A stretch of DNA of 64,000 nt from Prochlorococcus sp. AG-424-P23 (lineage in GTDB: Bacteria > Cyanobacteriota > Cyanobacteriia > PCC-6307 > Cyanobiaceae). Of this stretch, positions 61,215 to 64,000 are shown one piece after another; positions within the stretch are counted from its first letter, which is position 1; each line of letters begins with the position of its first letter. Under the pieces are notes generated by a model, which worked only from the letters and a program-made list of their open reading frames with translations, was not told where the DNA came from and did not search any database. Made by a program: the position numbers and the translations under genes. The stretch lies in NCBI GenBank assembly GCA_003210135.1, contig QCNK01000003.1, positions 40,964-104,963 of the forward strand, given 5' to 3'.

Positions 61215-62270
61215 TTACCAGGGATCATCAATTTCAAAATTTTCTGATTTTTTATTATCTTTAACTAAATTTTGTTCATCTAATGGTTCAATATCTAAAG
61301 TTTCAGTTGAATTTTGAATTGGTCTTTTCGAAGCCAGATTAGTAGTTGATTGTTTCTTTTGCTGTAAATCAATATTGTTTTTTTCATCTATTTGATAAAC
61401 ACTACTTTGATTCTCGATCTGATCAGAATATTCATTATCCATGTATAGCTTTTTACTGTTATTTATTTCATCTGAAGAATCATTTATTTCAACATACTCA
61501 AGTTCACCTTCATAATCATCTTCATAATCATCTTCATAATCATCTTGTTTAACAACATTTTCATATTCCTCTACCATATTGTTTTGCTGTTCTGATTCCG
61601 AACCTGAAAGTAACTGATTCTCAACAGGTACAAGGTTTGCTGAATATCCATTTGCTTCTCTTTCATCCCATGAAGAACCACCTACTCCAAGTTTCTCAAG
61701 TAGTCCACTACTTAGTTGGTTCAATTTCTCTTCAGCACCTTCATAAACAATAATCCTATCTGTACCACTACTTACAATTTCCTCAACAGGAATTTCCCAA
61801 GTACTTAAAACTCCCTCACCTAAAAGCGGAACACCAACAGCTCCCATAACAAGAGAAATCAAATCCCCAGTCTCAATATCAAAAGAAAAGCCAAGAACTC
61901 TTCCTAAAAGTTGTCCAGATTCTGTAATTACCTGACAATTAATTACCTTCCCATATCTTTCTGGAGAAAAACTTTCACTCAAAGAATCTAAGGAGTCAAC
62001 TAATATAACATCTCCAACTTGCTTAATACTTTCTAAAGGCATCCATTTTGGCAAACCAGGTAAAAATCTTGTAAGTGGATTATCTCTTAGTCCCAAAGCG
62101 ACCACTTCTCTTCTATCGATATCAACAACAACTTCACCAACTACACCAAGACGCCTGCCAGTATCAGTTGTTATGACTTGTGTTCCCATTAATTCTGATC
62201 TTAACCATAAACGTTCTCTAGGAACTGAGTTAGGGAAGTTCTTATTAGCAGATGTGTTAGACAAACTCAT
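61215..62270 (-). CDS. PRC-barrel domain protein
   Basis: LRSELMGTQVITTDTGRRLGVVGEVVVDIDRREVVALGLRDNPL and VITESGQLLGRVLGFSFDIETGDLISLVMG: two PRC-barrel-like repeats; acidic C-terminus. Confidence 0.85.
   Translation of the reverse strand: MSLSNTSANKNFPNSVPRERLWLRSELMGTQVITTDTGRRLGVVGEVVVDIDRREVVALGLRDNPLTRFLPGLPKWMPLESIKQVGDVILVDSLDSLSESFSPERYGKVINCQVITESGQLLGRVLGFSFDIETGDLISLVMGAVGVPLLGEGVLSTWEIPVEEIVSSGTDRIIVYEGAEEKLNQLSSGLLEKLGVGGSSWDEREANGYSANLVPVENQLLSGSESEQQNNMVEEYENVVKQDDYEDDYEDDYEGELEYVEINDSSDEINNSKKLYMDNEYSDQIENQSSVYQIDEKNNIDLQQKKQSTTNLASKRPIQNSTETLDIEPLDEQNLVKDNKKSENFEIDDPW
61508..61543. repeat. three tandem copies of 12-bp CTTCATAATCAT inside the PRC-barrel gene
   Basis: Perfect tandem copies 61508-61519, 61520-61531, 61532-61543; encode the DDYE DDYE DDYE run on the minus strand. 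Confidence 0.95.
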
Positions 62271-62315
62271 AAATAACTTTTATTCATTCTGACGTATAAA
62301 TTTAAAAAAGTGTGT

Positions 62316-64000
62316 TTATGCAGCATTTGGTAACCCAAGAACTTGAGTATTAGCTCCTCTTGCTTGCGCAACACCAATTGTTCGTTCAGACGCACTAATC
62401 ATAGGCCTTCTATGACTTACGACTATAAATTGAGCATTTGATGACTGATTAGATATTAATTTTGACAATCTTTCAACATTTATTCCATCTAAGAAACTAT
62501 CAACCTCATCTAATGCATAAAAAGGTGAAGGTTTATACTTTTGCAAAGCAAATAAAAAACTTAAAGCAGTTAATGATTTTTCTCCACCTGACATAGAGGC
62601 TAATCTTCTGACATTTTTCCCTTTAGGATGAGCCACTAAAGTTAATCCTCCTTCTAAAGGAGAATTAGGATTTTCAAGTTGAAGAAAACCATCTCCATCA
62701 GATAAATTTGCAAAAATTTCTCTAAAGTGTTTATCAACTTCTGTGAACGCTTGCATAAATGCCTCCTGACGCATCGTAGATACAGTTTCTATTCTTAGCA
62801 ATAATTCAGATCTTTCATTAGATAAAATTTCCAATTTTTCTCGCAAACCATTTAATCGCTCAATTAATTCTTCTAATTCATCAAGAGCCAACATATTTAC
62901 AGGTTCTAAGCTTTGTAGTTTTGCATTTATGATCGAGATTTCTGATTGCAAAGATTCAAGACTCTTCCCTTCATATTCTCCAAACTGTGGATAAGGATTA
63001 GGTAGATCTTTTTTATAATTTTCTAATTTTATTTTCTCGCTCCTCATCTCTTCTTGAAGAGAATGCATATCCCTTTCAAGATATTCAAGCTTCAACAAAT
63101 AATTATTATAATCTTGCCTTTTATTTGAAATCGAAGAGTTTAATTCATCTCTTTTCCTTCTTAATAAACCGAAATCCTTCTCTAGAGAATTTTTTTGATT
63201 ATCGAGATCTAAAAGATCTTTTTTAAATTTATCTCTTTTTTCTATCCATTCACTATGAGCAATTGCGAGTTGTTGAATAGATTCCTGCAAGTTTTTTTCT
63301 TGTAGTAAAGTAATTTTTAATGAATTATTGATACGCTCTTTATTTAAAGCAAATTGATTCTTCTTATCTAGTAATGTATCTCTTTCCTTAATAAGTAATT
63401 CAAGTTTTTTATCAAGATTATTAAAATCATTATTAAAAGCAATTAATGATGATTGTTGATTTTTTTCATAATTTGCCTTTTGAATAGTTTGTAATTGATC
63501 AGATTTATCATGATAAGGCTTTAATTCATTTTTTAAATGATCTAACTCGTTAACTAATAAATTATTAGCTGTATCAAGTTTATTTAATCTCGATTTACAA
63601 TCCTTAATTCTTTGCAAAACAGCATGAAGAGAATCTTGATTTACTTCAATTTCTTTATTAAATGAAGCACAGTCCTCAATTATTTGACTACGGTTAGCAT
63701 TTAATTTACTAAGTCTATTATTTTTTATTATCAAATCATTATTTGACTCTTTTAAAGCTTCTTCGATAACTAATAATCTTTCTTTTATAGGACTTGAATC
63801 ATCAATCTCATTATTAATGCCAAACCTATAAGCCAAATCTTTATTTAACTTACTGCCTCCTGTAATAGCTCCACTTGATTCTAATAATTCACCACTTAAG
63901 GTAACCAACCTATTTTTTTTTGTAGATAACCTCGCTGAGGCTAAGTCTGAAAAAACCAAAGTATCACCAAAAACATATCGAAAAACATCTGAATAAACTT
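62316..64000 (-). CDS. smc: chromosome segregation protein SMC, C-terminal part (5' end outside window)
   Basis: Hinge-side VYSDVFRYVFGDTLVFSDLASARL is in frame to the window edge; coiled coil; MSGGEKSLTALSFLFALQKYKPSPFYALDEVDSFLDGINVERL. The listed start at 63959 is internal. Confidence 0.93.
   Translation of the reverse strand, partial: VYSDVFRYVFGDTLVFSDLASARLSTKKNRLVTLSGELLESSGAITGGSKLNKDLAYRFGINNEIDDSSPIKERLLVIEEALKESNNDLIIKNNRLSKLNANRSQIIEDCASFNKEIEVNQDSLHAVLQRIKDCKSRLNKLDTANNLLVNELDHLKNELKPYHDKSDQLQTIQKANYEKNQQSSLIAFNNDFNNLDKKLELLIKERDTLLDKKNQFALNKERINNSLKITLLQEKNLQESIQQLAIAHSEWIEKRDKFKKDLLDLDNQKNSLEKDFGLLRRKRDELNSSISNKRQDYNNYLLKLEYLERDMHSLQEEMRSEKIKLENYKKDLPNPYPQFGEYEGKSLESLQSEISIINAKLQSLEPVNMLALDELEELIERLNGLREKLEILSNERSELLLRIETVSTMRQEAFMQAFTEVDKHFREIFANLSDGDGFLQLENPNSPLEGGLTLVAHPKGKNVRRLASMSGGEKSLTALSFLFALQKYKPSPFYALDEVDSFLDGINVERLSKLISNQSSNAQFIVVSHRRPMISASERTIGVAQARGANTQVLGLPNAA

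Noticed and set aside
61346-61552. + strand ORF ending in HLHNHLHNHLHNHLV repeats
   Set aside because: Antisense reading of the 12-bp repeat in the PRC-barrel gene, not an independent His-rich protein.

Overview
The window is low-GC and gene-dense. Gene content (hli genes, NdhO, PsbX, PetL, Ycf66, Crr7-like, RpaA, Zds, suf operon) matches the core chromosome of a high-light-adapted marine Prochlorococcus; the strain cannot be assigned from sequence alone. I see no prophage, transposon, CRISPR array, rRNA or obvious genomic island. It holds about 70 protein genes and two tRNAs: Asn-GTT, and a Leu whose anticodon loop reads AAG. holB (left) and smc (right) are cut by the window edges. Five small genes absent from the supplied ORF track were read by hand: petL (30 aa), a 48-aa Hli, a 45-aa twin-CX3C protein, and 58-aa and 56-aa membrane proteins. 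I found no clearly new multi-gene system. The best second-look candidates are: a tandem pterin-synthase-fold protein overlapping a RibD_C reductase; a PDZ/radical-SAM/DUF512 gene overlapping tolC and an IMPase gene; a Nif11-like leader that ends at its GG with no core peptide; the 45-aa twin-CX3C protein; a palindrome around a -10 box upstream of a ribbon-helix-helix gene; divergent gene pairs with almost no intergenic DNA; and a suf operon with no SufR-like gene in the divergent position. All family names come from my reading of the protein sequences; no database search was run.
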